Shown here: positions 43,826-52,905 of the stretch, piece by piece | How the letters are laid out: the number at the start of each line of letters is the position of its first letter | How positions within the stretch are numbered: position 1 is the first letter of the stretch | Assembly (NCBI GenBank): GCA_024226935.1 | Contig: JAAELK010000225.1 | Coordinates: 1 to 64,000, forward strand | Direction of reading: 5' to 3' | Origin: Desulfobacteraceae bacterium | Lineage (GTDB): Bacteria > Desulfobacterota > Desulfobacteria > Desulfobacterales > Desulfobacteraceae | DNA length: 64,000 bases | Notes under the pieces: model-generated | What the model was told of the DNA's origin: nothing | Database searches by the model: none | Seen by the model: only the letters and a program-made list of their open reading frames with translations | Program-made: the position numbers and the translations under genes

Positions 43826-43855
43826 TTGACCCAAGACAATTGAATGGTCTATACT
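43826..43855 (+). promoter_or_regulatory. Sucrose operon promoter
   Basis: TTGACC (43826-43831) and TATACT (43850-43855) are spaced by 18 bases. It predicts a transcript start near 43862 and a leader of about 220 bases before the ATG at 44080. Confidence 0.6.
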
Positions 43856-44079
43856 CATCAGATAATATTATTTTCGTTATTAATCTCAAAGAAAGAAGTC
43901 ATCAAAAAATTCTTTCTTACATATTGGGTATTGAAAATCACCATGATCCTAATGCAGGGCGAAATTTTATTTAATCTTTTCCCAACCCGGGAATTTGCAG
44001 GTTTAGTCTGTAGTTTCAAAAGCGCATTGCCGGATAATTATGATATTCACCAAAAATTCACAAGGAGATTCAAACTCTG

Positions 44080-46275
44080 ATGGGTACCGGCAAAGGACTT
44101 CATATTCAAATGTTTAGTATCCATGGATTGCTCAGAGGCAAAAATATGGAACTGGGCCATGATGCCGACACAGGCGGCCAGATTAAGTATGTAGTTGAAC
44201 TCTGCAATGCCCTTGCACAAAACGAGCAAATTAAACAGGTGGACCTTTTCACACGCTTGATTCGTGACAAATCCTGTTCTGGAGATTATAGTCTCCCCCT
44301 GGAACAAATCAATAAAAAATTCCGTATTATCAGAATCCAATGCGGGGGACGCAAATATATCCGCAAAGAATTACTATGGCCCTTTTTAGATGAATTTGTG
44401 GATAAAACCATCAAATTTATCCAACAGGAAAAAAAAGTCCCTGATATTGTCCACGGACACTATGCAGACGCAGGTTATGTCAGCCGGGAGCTGGCCAGAT
44501 TTTTCGGGATACCCTTTGTGTATACAGGCCATTCTCTGGGAAAATCAAAAAAAATACAACTCCTGAACGATGGAATGGATATCAATGATATTAATAAAAA
44601 ACTAAAAATTGATCATCGCATCGATATAGAAGAAGATATTCTCCAATTTGTTAATTTGATCATCACCAGCACCAACCAGGAAATTGAAGGCCAATACTCC
44701 CTATACCGCAACCGAACCCTGCCGACATACCAGGTAATTCCACCGGGAATCGACATTGAAAAGTTTCACCCCTATTACCACGACATCCTTTTCAACAACG
44801 GTGAAAAAGAAGAGGCATTATTTGCCAATGCCTCAGTCACCCGGGAGTTGGAACGGTTTTTTCAATATCCGGACAAACCCATAATCCTGGTATTATGCCG
44901 CCCGGACAAAAAGAAGAATATCCAAGGCCTGATCAAAGCATATGGAGAGGATTATGAACTTCAGGCCATGGCCAACCTGGCAGTTTTTGCAGGTATAAGA
45001 AAAGATATTGCCCTGAAAGAAGACAATGAACGGGATGTACTGACCCAGATGCTGCTGTTGCTGGATAAGTATAACCTGTATGGAAAAATGGCCATCCCGA
45101 AAAAACATAATTTTGAACATGAAGTGCCGGAGCTCTACCGAATTGCCGCCAAAAAAAAAGGCGTCTTTGTCAACTCTGCCCTGACAGAACCCTTTGGACT
45201 GACCATTCTTGAATCCCTCGCCTGCGGCCTGCCAATTGTGGCCACCCACGACGGTGGACCAAGGGATATTATTTCCAACTGCCAAAGTGGAATCTTGGTG
45301 AATCCCAAGGATACTAGAGCCATTGCCCAAGCTATCAAAAATATCCTTGCACACCAGGATCTATGGGATGAATATTCAAAGAACGGCATCATGAACACCA
45401 GAAAATTTTATACCTGGGAAAATCATGTCAAAACCTATACCACCGCCATTGACCGCCTTTGCCAGGAATACGATTCTTCGAACATCCAGGTCAGAAAACC
45501 CAGCCGCAGCATTGGATATCGGCTTTCAGACCTTAACCACATATTAATCACAGATATTGATAACACCCTGCTGGGCGGGAACGAAAAAGAGCTTGGCGCT
45601 CTGATAAATCTTTTAGAAAAAAACCGAAATCATTTAGGATTTGGTGTGGCCACCGGCAGAGGATTGGAATCTGCCAAAAAGATTCTAAAGGCCCATGACA
45701 TAATGACACCGGATATTATTATTTCCTGTGTAGGCAGCCAAATCAGTTATGGAGACACCTTTTACCAGGACAAGGGCTGGGAAACCCATATTTCAAAAAA
45801 CTGGAAGCCCGGCCCCATGGCAGCATGCCTTAAAAGAATTAATTTTATTCAACCCCAGGAAAATTCATCCCAGAGTCCCTATAAACTCAGCTATTATATG
45901 GAACCGGGAAAAGATCGTTTGGCCCGTATCCACCATGTCTTAACCCAACACCGCTATCTTTACACCCTGATCTATTCCCAGGATAAACACCTGGACCTGC
46001 TTCCATACCGCGCATCCAAGGGCAAAGCCATCCGATACATAGGTTATAAATGGGGAATCCCCCTTAAAAATTTTCTGGTCTGCGGTGATTCAGGCAATGA
46101 CGAAGAGATGCTCAAGGGAGACCCATGTGCTGTAATTGTTGGCAATCACAGCCCGGAACTTGCTTCCTTAAAACCCAGTAAAAATATTTATTTTGCCGAG
46201 CAATTCTTTGCAGGAGGCATCTGTGAAGGAATTTCCCACTATAACTTCATCCACCATGCAAAAGGGGAAATATGA
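44080..46275 (+). CDS. Sucrose-phosphate synthase with fused sucrose-phosphatase domain
   Basis: The 731-residue product has a GT4 sucrose-phosphate synthase domain (about 1-460): HIQMFSIHGLLRG, MELGHDADTGGQIKYV, and the donor-binding TEPFGLTILESLACGLPIVATHDGGP split over about 365-395. A HAD phosphatase domain follows (about 480-731), with DIDNTLL as motif I, ATGRG, and GDSGNDEEM as motif IV. It makes sucrose-6-phosphate from UDP-glucose and fructose-6-phosphate and can remove the phosphate, giving sucrose, a common compatible solute. Both active sites look intact. It overlaps the sucrose phosphorylase gene by four bases. Confidence 0.92.
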   Translation: MGTGKGLHIQMFSIHGLLRGKNMELGHDADTGGQIKYVVELCNALAQNEQIKQVDLFTRLIRDKSCSGDYSLPLEQINKKFRIIRIQCGGRKYIRKELLWPFLDEFVDKTIKFIQQEKKVPDIVHGHYADAGYVSRELARFFGIPFVYTGHSLGKSKKIQLLNDGMDINDINKKLKIDHRIDIEEDILQFVNLIITSTNQEIEGQYSLYRNRTLPTYQVIPPGIDIEKFHPYYHDILFNNGEKEEALFANASVTRELERFFQYPDKPIILVLCRPDKKKNIQGLIKAYGEDYELQAMANLAVFAGIRKDIALKEDNERDVLTQMLLLLDKYNLYGKMAIPKKHNFEHEVPELYRIAAKKKGVFVNSALTEPFGLTILESLACGLPIVATHDGGPRDIISNCQSGILVNPKDTRAIAQAIKNILAHQDLWDEYSKNGIMNTRKFYTWENHVKTYTTAIDRLCQEYDSSNIQVRKPSRSIGYRLSDLNHILITDIDNTLLGGNEKELGALINLLEKNRNHLGFGVATGRGLESAKKILKAHDIMTPDIIISCVGSQISYGDTFYQDKGWETHISKNWKPGPMAACLKRINFIQPQENSSQSPYKLSYYMEPGKDRLARIHHVLTQHRYLYTLIYSQDKHLDLLPYRASKGKAIRYIGYKWGIPLKNFLVCGDSGNDEEMLKGDPCAVIVGNHSPELASLKPSKNIYFAEQFFAGGICEGISHYNFIHHAKGEI

Positions 46276-47723
46276 CCCTCAAAAACAAGATTCAACTTAT
46301 TACTTATCCAGACAGCCTAGGCGCCAACCTTCCTGAACTGCATTATTGCCTTAGAAAATATTTTGCAAAGGCAATCAGGGGGGTCCATTTACTGCCTTTT
46401 TACCCTTCCTCTTCGGACCGGGGATTTGCTCCCATAACCTACGATGAAGTAGACCCGGCCTTTGGCACCTGGGATGATGTGGAAAAAATCGGACATGATT
46501 TTGATCTTATCATTGATTTCATGGTCAACCATATTTCCCGACAATCTATTTTTTTCCAGGATTATATTGACAAGGGTCCCCTCAGCGAATATGCAGACAT
46601 GTTCTTAACCTTTAACAAACTTGCAGCAAATGGTTTTATTCCCGACGAGGATCTGACAAAGGTCTATACAAGAAAGCCCCGCCCACCCTATCAACAATTG
46701 GAACGGCCCAACGGAACCCTGGAAAAGATATGGTGTACTTTTGACTACGAACAGATTGACCTGGACTATAAATCTCCCAAAACACGGGAGGTAATGCGTA
46801 AATTTCTCATCCGACTGGCCAGAAACCGTCCCAAAATGATTCGACTGGATGCCATTGCTTACACCACCATGGAAATAGGAACCAATTGTTTTTTCCTGGA
46901 ACCCCAAATTTGGGAACTTTTGGAATGGTTTGACGATTATGCATCTGCCTTTGACACTGAAATTCTACCGGAAATCCATGAACACTACACCTATCAATTC
47001 AAACTGGCAAAGAAAGGATATTGGTGCTATGATTTTTCTCTGCCCATGCTGGTACTTCACTGCCTGTACATGAAAACCACCAGACGCTTAAAATCCTGGC
47101 TAAAAAAATGCCCCCGTAAACAGATCACTACCTTGGACACCCATGACGGCATCGGGGTTGTGGATGTAATGGAACTTCTCAACCAAAAGGAAATAGATGC
47201 AACCATTGACCTGCTATACAAAGAAGGCTCCAATATCAAAAAAACCTATTCCGGACCGGAATATCAAAATCTTGATGTCTACCAGGTCAACTGCACCTAC
47301 TACTCTGCTCTGGGATGCCATGATGATGCTTATATTACTGCAAGAACCATCCAATTTTTTACCCCGGGGATACCCCAGGTCTATTATGTAGGCCTTCTGG
47401 CCGGAGAAAATGATATTGAACTGGTTGAAAAAACTCGACTTGGCAGAAACATCAACCGCCATAATTATACCCTCGAAGAGATCAAGGAAGATATTCAAAA
47501 GCCGGTGGTACAGCGTTTGCTTCGTCTCATGGAATTTAGAAACTCCTATCCGGCCTTTAATGGTGAGTTCACTGTCATGAAATCGACGGACAAACAATTA
47601 ATATTGGAATGGACCCATAAAAAACACACAGCCACAGCCTTTATTGACGTGAAGACCCCGGGTAACACCAAGATCACCTACACCGATCCTGTAGCATCCC
47701 GGGTGGTAGATTTTATTGTTTAA
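46272..47723 (+). CDS. Sucrose phosphorylase family enzyme (GH13_18)
   Basis: The 483-residue product matches sucrose phosphorylases: KNKIQLITYPDSLG at the start, a catalytic aspartate in IRLDAIAY near residue 195, the acid glutamate in EILPEIHEHY, TLDTHDGIGV, and YQVNCTYYSALG. It splits sucrose with phosphate to glucose 1-phosphate and fructose. The segment PFYPSSSDRGFAP resembles enzymes I recall as acting on sucrose 6'-phosphate, so the phosphorylated sugar is a possible substrate. Start and stop overlap with the synthase gene shows tight coupling. Its 3' end overlaps the convergent LOG-domain gene by 11 bases. Confidence 0.9.
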   Translation: MTLKNKIQLITYPDSLGANLPELHYCLRKYFAKAIRGVHLLPFYPSSSDRGFAPITYDEVDPAFGTWDDVEKIGHDFDLIIDFMVNHISRQSIFFQDYIDKGPLSEYADMFLTFNKLAANGFIPDEDLTKVYTRKPRPPYQQLERPNGTLEKIWCTFDYEQIDLDYKSPKTREVMRKFLIRLARNRPKMIRLDAIAYTTMEIGTNCFFLEPQIWELLEWFDDYASAFDTEILPEIHEHYTYQFKLAKKGYWCYDFSLPMLVLHCLYMKTTRRLKSWLKKCPRKQITTLDTHDGIGVVDVMELLNQKEIDATIDLLYKEGSNIKKTYSGPEYQNLDVYQVNCTYYSALGCHDDAYITARTIQFFTPGIPQVYYVGLLAGENDIELVEKTRLGRNINRHNYTLEEIKEDIQKPVVQRLLRLMEFRNSYPAFNGEFTVMKSTDKQLILEWTHKKHTATAFIDVKTPGNTKITYTDPVASRVVDFIV

Positions 47724-49830
47724 GCCTGTAATTGGGTTTTTGAAACACTTCCACGGTTTCCTGGCAAAGGGTGTGTTTACGGATACGAGCAGCTTTTATC
47801 CTGGCCTTCTCCACGTTTTCTCCTGGAATCTTATTTTTCAAGTACCAATCATCGGGGTTACCTAAAAACCGAATCAATTCCAATTCGGCCTCTTGGGCAT
47901 TACGGCAGGATTTAATTAAACGAGGAGTAAAAGCAGGTCCATATTTTCGCCGGGCAATTTCATCGGTCTGCTTCTGGGTATGTTTCCATAAATTATTCGG
48001 ATCCAACAAAATGATGGGTGCTAAAGGATTTTCATGAATCTTCATGGAAGTAATGGTAATGGCTAATTCTTCAGCACTTCCATAGCCACCGGTATTGATA
48101 ATAGGCAGATTACTCAATTTCTGAAGATGATCCTGCCGGGCCAAACGTAGTCCTTCTTTGTATTTTATCAATCCATCGCAGGTAGTCAAAGATGCCTGAT
48201 TTTCCCCTTCAAGGTCGATGGCAATCCCCACACTCATGATATTATGCTGACGAGCCAAGTCATTGGCCTCTTTCATAAGCCCCGGGCCACCACCGTGAAC
48301 AATCCCCATTTCATAACCCAACCGGATAGCCAGGCGATTAATAAGATCAATGGTCAGGTTATTATCTGCTTCCTGGGTGTGGGACCCATAAAAAGCCAAC
48401 CAGTATTTAACCAGATCAAACCGCTGTTTATCATCGGGTTCCATAAAACAACCATGGGAAAAAGTATATAATTTATCTGTATCGGAATCATAATGTAAAA
48501 ACTCACATCCGGAATCAACGGCATGGGTCAGCTGAATCATTTTTTTGATATAATCATCCTCAAAAGAAGGATTATTCATATTAATCAAAAAAGTCCTAAG
48601 CCCGCTTCGTCTCAAGGCATAAATAACTTCAAGAGCTGGAAATTTTCTTCCAATAAAGACCCGGGAATTCACTCCACCCAAGACAGATAACTTTTCAAGG
48701 GTCTTATGAAACCTATCACCTTTACCATCTAAAAGCTGTGGTCTGGTTTTTCTATATGTGCTTTCAAGCAAGGCATTCTTAATAATCTCGAGCTGGGCCT
48801 CCCCGTGGGGATTTAAGGCCTGGGGAATCTGAACAAAATTTGCCTTATTAAGAATCATACCTAAAGATTGACTACCGATAACATTAAATAAATTAGAAAC
48901 TTCAACATTGGTCAAAAGATCGCAAAGCCTATACCCCTCCTTAACCTTATTTTTTTCCAGGGGAACTGCCAGAGGATTCCTGGTTCTGAAAAATCGGATC
49001 CTGATCCGAATTTTCTCCAGAGCAACAGCCTTGGTTCCAAAATGATAAAGTTCCACCTGGCGGTCCCTGAAAGTCCGGAAAGGGTCCAATATCCTGGCAG
49101 GCAAATGCTCTATTTTTCCATTTTCAGGTTCTACCACAGCATCAATAATCCCATAAATATCCCCCAGAGAAATCTTAATGGCCCCCACAAATAATTCCCG
49201 AGGCTTTAACTGGCTGGTTTTAAGATCCAGAGGTATTCTGGATCGAATGCGCCCCAGGGCACTTCTTCCCTTTTTTATTACAACATTGATAGAGGAAGGA
49301 TTCATGGCAAAAGGCTCAAAACAATATTGATAGGGTTCCAATTCCACACTGATATAATCACAGGTTTTGCCCGTGAGAGGATCTTGTTCCTGACAAATTT
49401 CAAACCCCTCATAATAGCCCTTACCAACCCTGCGCCCCACAAAAAGCCGTTTATGAAGATAATGCCGAACATCCCGGATTCTTAGTTCCGGATCCATAAC
49501 CACAAGCCGTCCAATTTCATCCCCTTTCTTAAAAAGATCCAGGGCATTTTCCATGAGAGGATTCAAATTCTGGATCTGCCCCTCCAAAAAAATATCAGAT
49601 GCATCAATCCGTGGTAATTTGTCCGGATACAATTGATCTGTCTTGATACCAATCTGGGCATTGCCGCTTCTGCCCGAAAAAATAAAAGGCTTACCCTCAT
49701 TAATAGCGCCACAAATATAATCGGATACAAAGGGAAATAAAAACTGCGCTCTTAAAAATTTTTCATCTTTTTTTCTAGTATGAATAGCATTAATATGACC
49801 GTCTTGACTGATAATCTGAGATATTTCCAT
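47713..49830 (-). CDS. Large LOG/lysine-decarboxylase-like domain protein
   Basis: The 705-residue product has a Rossmann domain of the LOG (TIGR00730-like) type at about 410-640, with GIVHGGGPGLMKEAND near residue 510 and INTGGYGSAEEL near residue 580. In active LOG phosphoribohydrolases the second motif is PGGxGTxxE; here it reads TGGYGSAEE, so the glutamate is kept but the proline and threonine are not. The first 400 residues are beta-rich and unrecognised (for example VGRRVGKGYYEGFEICQEQD, LGDIYGIIDAVVEPENG). The C-terminus is basic. A role in nucleotide or cofactor hydrolysis is possible. It is convergent with the sucrose operon, not part of it. Confidence 0.7.
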   Translation of the reverse strand: MEISQIISQDGHINAIHTRKKDEKFLRAQFLFPFVSDYICGAINEGKPFIFSGRSGNAQIGIKTDQLYPDKLPRIDASDIFLEGQIQNLNPLMENALDLFKKGDEIGRLVVMDPELRIRDVRHYLHKRLFVGRRVGKGYYEGFEICQEQDPLTGKTCDYISVELEPYQYCFEPFAMNPSSINVVIKKGRSALGRIRSRIPLDLKTSQLKPRELFVGAIKISLGDIYGIIDAVVEPENGKIEHLPARILDPFRTFRDRQVELYHFGTKAVALEKIRIRIRFFRTRNPLAVPLEKNKVKEGYRLCDLLTNVEVSNLFNVIGSQSLGMILNKANFVQIPQALNPHGEAQLEIIKNALLESTYRKTRPQLLDGKGDRFHKTLEKLSVLGGVNSRVFIGRKFPALEVIYALRRSGLRTFLINMNNPSFEDDYIKKMIQLTHAVDSGCEFLHYDSDTDKLYTFSHGCFMEPDDKQRFDLVKYWLAFYGSHTQEADNNLTIDLINRLAIRLGYEMGIVHGGGPGLMKEANDLARQHNIMSVGIAIDLEGENQASLTTCDGLIKYKEGLRLARQDHLQKLSNLPIINTGGYGSAEELAITITSMKIHENPLAPIILLDPNNLWKHTQKQTDEIARRKYGPAFTPRLIKSCRNAQEAELELIRFLGNPDDWYLKNKIPGENVEKARIKAARIRKHTLCQETVEVFQKPNYRLKQ

Positions 49831-49897
49831 GGTGATGGTCTTTCTTAAAGGTTGAACTCCAACAGGCAGTAATTATAAGTGTTTTCTAAAGCACAGT

Positions 49898-50164
49898 TTA
49901 TAAGATATCCGCGTCTTTTTTTGTATTATAATCATCAAAAAGCAGTGATAAATCTTCAATAGAAAGAGTTCGCACTTGATGGGGAAGCCATCTATATTTA
50001 TCAATTAAATACCGATATACTGCATCCATTCCATGCAAGTCTTCATACCCTTGATCCTGGGCAATCTGATCACCTAACCGTGAAAAGACAGCCTTCATTT
50101 CCCCTTCTGCAACAAATAATCTTTCTGTCCTTTCCTGGTATTCTTCATTAATATCCTTTCCCAT
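49898..50164 (-). CDS. Hypothetical 88-residue protein
   Basis: A GGGAGGGG site precedes the ATG at 50164. The product is charged, helical and soluble (ERTERLFVAEGEMKAVFSRLG, then HGMDAVYRYLIDKYRWLPHQVRTLSIEDLSLL read in parts). No family is recognised. The pattern of a short helical region and a YRYLxxKYxWLP motif suggests a small adaptor. It lies 67 bases upstream of the LOG-domain gene in the same direction, so they may be co-transcribed. Confidence 0.65.
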   Translation of the reverse strand: MGKDINEEYQERTERLFVAEGEMKAVFSRLGDQIAQDQGYEDLHGMDAVYRYLIDKYRWLPHQVRTLSIEDLSLLFDDYNTKKDADIL

Positions 50165-50211
50165 TTTCCCCTCCCATATAATACAAAATGATTGAAAACA
50201 GCATTAAAACT

Positions 50212-50427
50212 TCATGATAGAATTCGTAAAATTCTATCTCCCCACAGACGAAAGGTCAACAAGAAATAAATCCACCGGATACCATCACAAACAAACCAGA
50301 TATTAAAGACCAAAAACAAACTCAATAAGTGCCAAATAAAAAAGATTGTAAAAAAAACAATTCTCATTTTTTTCTTACAATAAAATTTTGATATTTTTTT
50401 TCTAACCGCAGGATTTCGACTCATCAT
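50212..50427 (-). CDS. Possible small membrane protein
   Basis: The 71-residue frame has a basic N-terminus and one or two hydrophobic stretches (IVFFTIFFIWHLLSLFLVFNIWF). Its first 26 bases overlap the end of the 5'-nucleotidase gene in another frame. An internal ATG at 50367 is an alternative. No strong ribosome binding site is present at either. AT-rich DNA favours hydrophobic open frames by chance, so confidence is low. Confidence 0.35.
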   Translation of the reverse strand: MMSRNPAVRKKISKFYCKKKMRIVFFTIFFIWHLLSLFLVFNIWFVCDGIRWIYFLLTFRLWGDRILRILS

Positions 50428-52075
50428 AAGGACAAATTTTCACGGAAGTGTTCCAAATTGTGTTAAAGTCAACTCCTCCGATAAGGCTATTAGAAAGTCT
50501 GTTTTCTGAGCCAGCTTTTTCTTTAACCAGCTCCAAAGGTAAAATTGGAATCAGGAAAGAAGATACACTTTTTTGCATATTCATGGATAGAATAACCTTA
50601 TTTCTTTCTTCAAACCTACGATCATTCAATTGTGTTTTATGATCTTTAAAATATTTTATTAAGATTTTTCCTATTACTTCAAATGTCTTTTCGAATTCGG
50701 ACTCCTTTTTTTTTAACTTTGTATAATACCCTGCTCCTTTGGCCATATAATCAGTCATAGCCACTTTATAAATTTTATTAGAATTAATTTTTTCACCATT
50801 TACTTTTACATTTTCAACTTTTCCCTGATCATATTCCCAGGTCAAATTAGAAGTATGCAGATGGGCTCCATCTTTTTTCCCTATAAGCATCGCGGCTTCC
50901 TTTAAAATATCCATAATCTCATCACCTTTTAACTTGATAAGAACTACTTTATTGGGTATGGATACAGCATTATAAATATCTCCACTTGTAATTTTACCCT
51001 TCTTAATTTGACTCCTGATTCCCCCTCCGTTAAGAAAAGCAATATCTGCCTTTGTCTCAACTTTAATAGCATCAGCTACAATTTGGGCAAGCAAAGTATC
51101 TTTTTGCCTTGCTCCGTCTAAAGTTAAATTCAGTTGATTATCTTTCAAAATAACTTCATCAACATCAAATCCCTGCTCTTTTTCCATTTGAGTTTTATGT
51201 TCTTTAAGTTTTGCTGATACCCTTTGATCTTTTTCATTATTTAGATCAATTTTAATAAGTTTGCCTTTGTAATGAATTATTTTTTTATTTTCAAGATCCA
51301 ATTGTAGTTGTCCAAGATATTTTCCATTAGAACCAGCTTGGACAATAATGGAATTATTGATATTTATCGGAGTTTTAAGTGGTGTATGGGAATGACCGTC
51401 TACAATCACAACCCCGGAAATTTTATCCGCCAATTGTCTGCTTGCTTCATATTTACCTCTATCGCCTTTTTTATAGTCACCTAAATGAGCAAGAACAACA
51501 ATCAGATCTGGGTTTTCTTTTTCCTCCATCAATTTCTTATATTTTTGTACCGCATCGACTGCATTTGTAAAGACAACTCCTTTAACTTTACCCCCTATTT
51601 TTTCAGTTTCTTGATTGATAACACCGATAATGCCTATCTTAAGACCATTAATATTTTTTATCACATAGGGAAGAAATAAAAGTGTATCATCTTTATAAAC
51701 ATTACAAGCAAGAAAAGGGAAATCAGCCCTCTTTTCCTGTTCTTTTAATACATTTAATCTATTATCAAACTCATGGTTTCCAATGGCCAATGCATCCAAT
51801 TTCATAAGATTGAAGGCATCGATATCGGCCTTGGCTTTTGTCAAATTTGATATGGGAGTACCTGTATTAAAGTCCCCTGCATGCAAAAAAAGAACGTTTT
51901 TTTCTCCTTTTTCTTTTCGTATTTTATTAACCTCATTGGCTATAACCCCAAAAGTTTCAATATGACCATGGGTATCATTTAAATGAAGGATAGTAATAGT
52001 TTGTGAAAAAACTGGAACCGAAAATAGTAAAAACACCAAAAAAACAAAAAAAACCAGATAACCCTTTGAAACCAT
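50402..52075 (-). CDS. Secreted 5'-nucleotidase / UshA-family metallophosphatase
   Basis: The 557-residue product has a signal peptide (about 1-25, VPVFSQ) and a calcineurin-type phosphoesterase domain with LHLNDTHGH, HAGDFNTG, GNHEFDN and DGHSHTPL, which hold the two metal ions. The 5'-nucleotidase C-terminal domain follows (about 315-480; LNGGGIRSQIKKGKITSGDIYNA split, GAGYYTKL). It should release phosphate or nucleosides from nucleotides in the periplasm. The coding sequence is markedly more AT-rich than its neighbours: in 51241-51300 I count 12 G or C in 60 bases. That suggests recent transfer. The last 60 residues (to DESKSCG) extend past the family domain. Confidence 0.9.
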   Translation of the reverse strand: MVSKGYLVFFVFLVFLLFSVPVFSQTITILHLNDTHGHIETFGVIANEVNKIRKEKGEKNVLFLHAGDFNTGTPISNLTKAKADIDAFNLMKLDALAIGNHEFDNRLNVLKEQEKRADFPFLACNVYKDDTLLFLPYVIKNINGLKIGIIGVINQETEKIGGKVKGVVFTNAVDAVQKYKKLMEEKENPDLIVVLAHLGDYKKGDRGKYEASRQLADKISGVVIVDGHSHTPLKTPININNSIIVQAGSNGKYLGQLQLDLENKKIIHYKGKLIKIDLNNEKDQRVSAKLKEHKTQMEKEQGFDVDEVILKDNQLNLTLDGARQKDTLLAQIVADAIKVETKADIAFLNGGGIRSQIKKGKITSGDIYNAVSIPNKVVLIKLKGDEIMDILKEAAMLIGKKDGAHLHTSNLTWEYDQGKVENVKVNGEKINSNKIYKVAMTDYMAKGAGYYTKLKKKESEFEKTFEVIGKILIKYFKDHKTQLNDRRFEERNKVILSMNMQKSVSSFLIPILPLELVKEKAGSENRLSNSLIGGVDFNTIWNTSVKICPYDESKSCG

Positions 52076-52428
52076 ATTTTCTCTCCTGCAAAAACAAAAT
52101 TATTTTAACTCATTTACTAAATAACGGCCATGGGCCGCTCAAGTGGTTCCATCGGCTTGCCCACAACAAAATATGAAAGAATTCGATAAATTGATTGGTT
52201 CTTTCATATAAATAAGACAAAGACTTTTTAGCATTAAATCACATTGGTGTATCCTGTTATTTTCCACACCAGGTTACTTTTTATGAAATTTGTAAAAAAT
52301 CACAAATCATGTAATTGCGGATCAATCGAACAATTATTTTTTTTGATAAAAAAAAGAAGTACACCAACACCTTTTGAAGACAGCCTTTCTTATGAATAAA
52401 AAAGATAGGCTGAAGAGAAAATCGACTG
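52076..52428. other. Intergenic region, 353 bases
   Basis: The AT-rich stretch should carry the promoter of the leftward nucleotidase gene. At 52381-52414 CAGCCT-TTCTT pairs imperfectly with AAGAT-AGGCTG, a weak hairpin just after the RsbW-like gene; without a T-run it is at best a poor terminator. No gene is seen. Confidence 0.45.
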
Positions 52429-52845
52429 CTACCGGGGATATTGTTTGATCATAGTAAGAATATTTTTATCATGACTTCGTTCATAGACCACTTCATCCAT
52501 CATTTTTTTGGTCAGGAAAATACCCAGCCCACCGATACCACGCTCATAAAAGGAAAGATTCGTATCAGGATCTGGTTTTGCGAGGGGATCAAAGGCAGCA
52601 CCATAATCCACCACCTTAATGGTCACCCCATGTTGGCTATCCCATGAGCAGGTCAATTCAATATTGCCTTTTTTCTCCTCTGGGTAAGCATAACTGATAA
52701 TATTTACCAAAACCTCCTCCAGGGACAACTCAACCGGATACAATAGCTTAACATCCAATCCACGGTCCGTGGCCGAATTACGAATATGTGCCAGAAAAGC
52801 TTCCAGATTTTCCAGCCTTGCAGAAAGAACCAGCGTCTTGTTCAA
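52429..52845 (-). CDS. RsbW-like anti-sigma factor serine/threonine kinase
   Basis: The 138-residue product is a GHKL ATPase of the RsbW/SpoIIAB type: ELSLEEVLVNIISYAYPE (N-box), VKVVDYGAAFDPLAKP (G1 region), and RGIGGLGIFLTKKMMDEV (G2). It phosphorylates a STAS antagonist and holds a sigma factor or other target. It is last of a three-gene set after the PP2C and STAS genes, the usual content of a partner switch. No sigma factor gene is in the window, so its target is elsewhere or is not a sigma factor. Confidence 0.92.
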   Translation of the reverse strand: MNKTLVLSARLENLEAFLAHIRNSATDRGLDVKLLYPVELSLEEVLVNIISYAYPEEKKGNIELTCSWDSQHGVTIKVVDYGAAFDPLAKPDPDTNLSFYERGIGGLGIFLTKKMMDEVVYERSHDKNILTMIKQYPR

Positions 52846-52905
52846 AGGATACTCCTTTGTCTCAAGCGAAGATCATTCGCTATGAATAATATTTTTTTAT
52901 ATAGA

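Larger units (their letters stand above)
43611..44079. other. Divergent intergenic region with two promoters and a central hairpin
   Basis: This 469-base stretch holds the leftward cold-shock promoter (43741-43768), a perfect hairpin (43792-43815) and the rightward sucrose operon promoter (43826-43855). The remaining 220 bases are the leader of the sucrose operon, with a ribosome binding site AAGGAGA at about 44061. Confidence 0.65.

Noticed and set aside
43844-44080. A 78-codon rightward frame ahead of the sucrose-phosphate synthase gene
   Set aside because: Its ATG lies inside the spacer of the predicted promoter at 43826-43855, so it would not be transcribed from it; it has no ribosome binding site and a sequence with no recognisable pattern.
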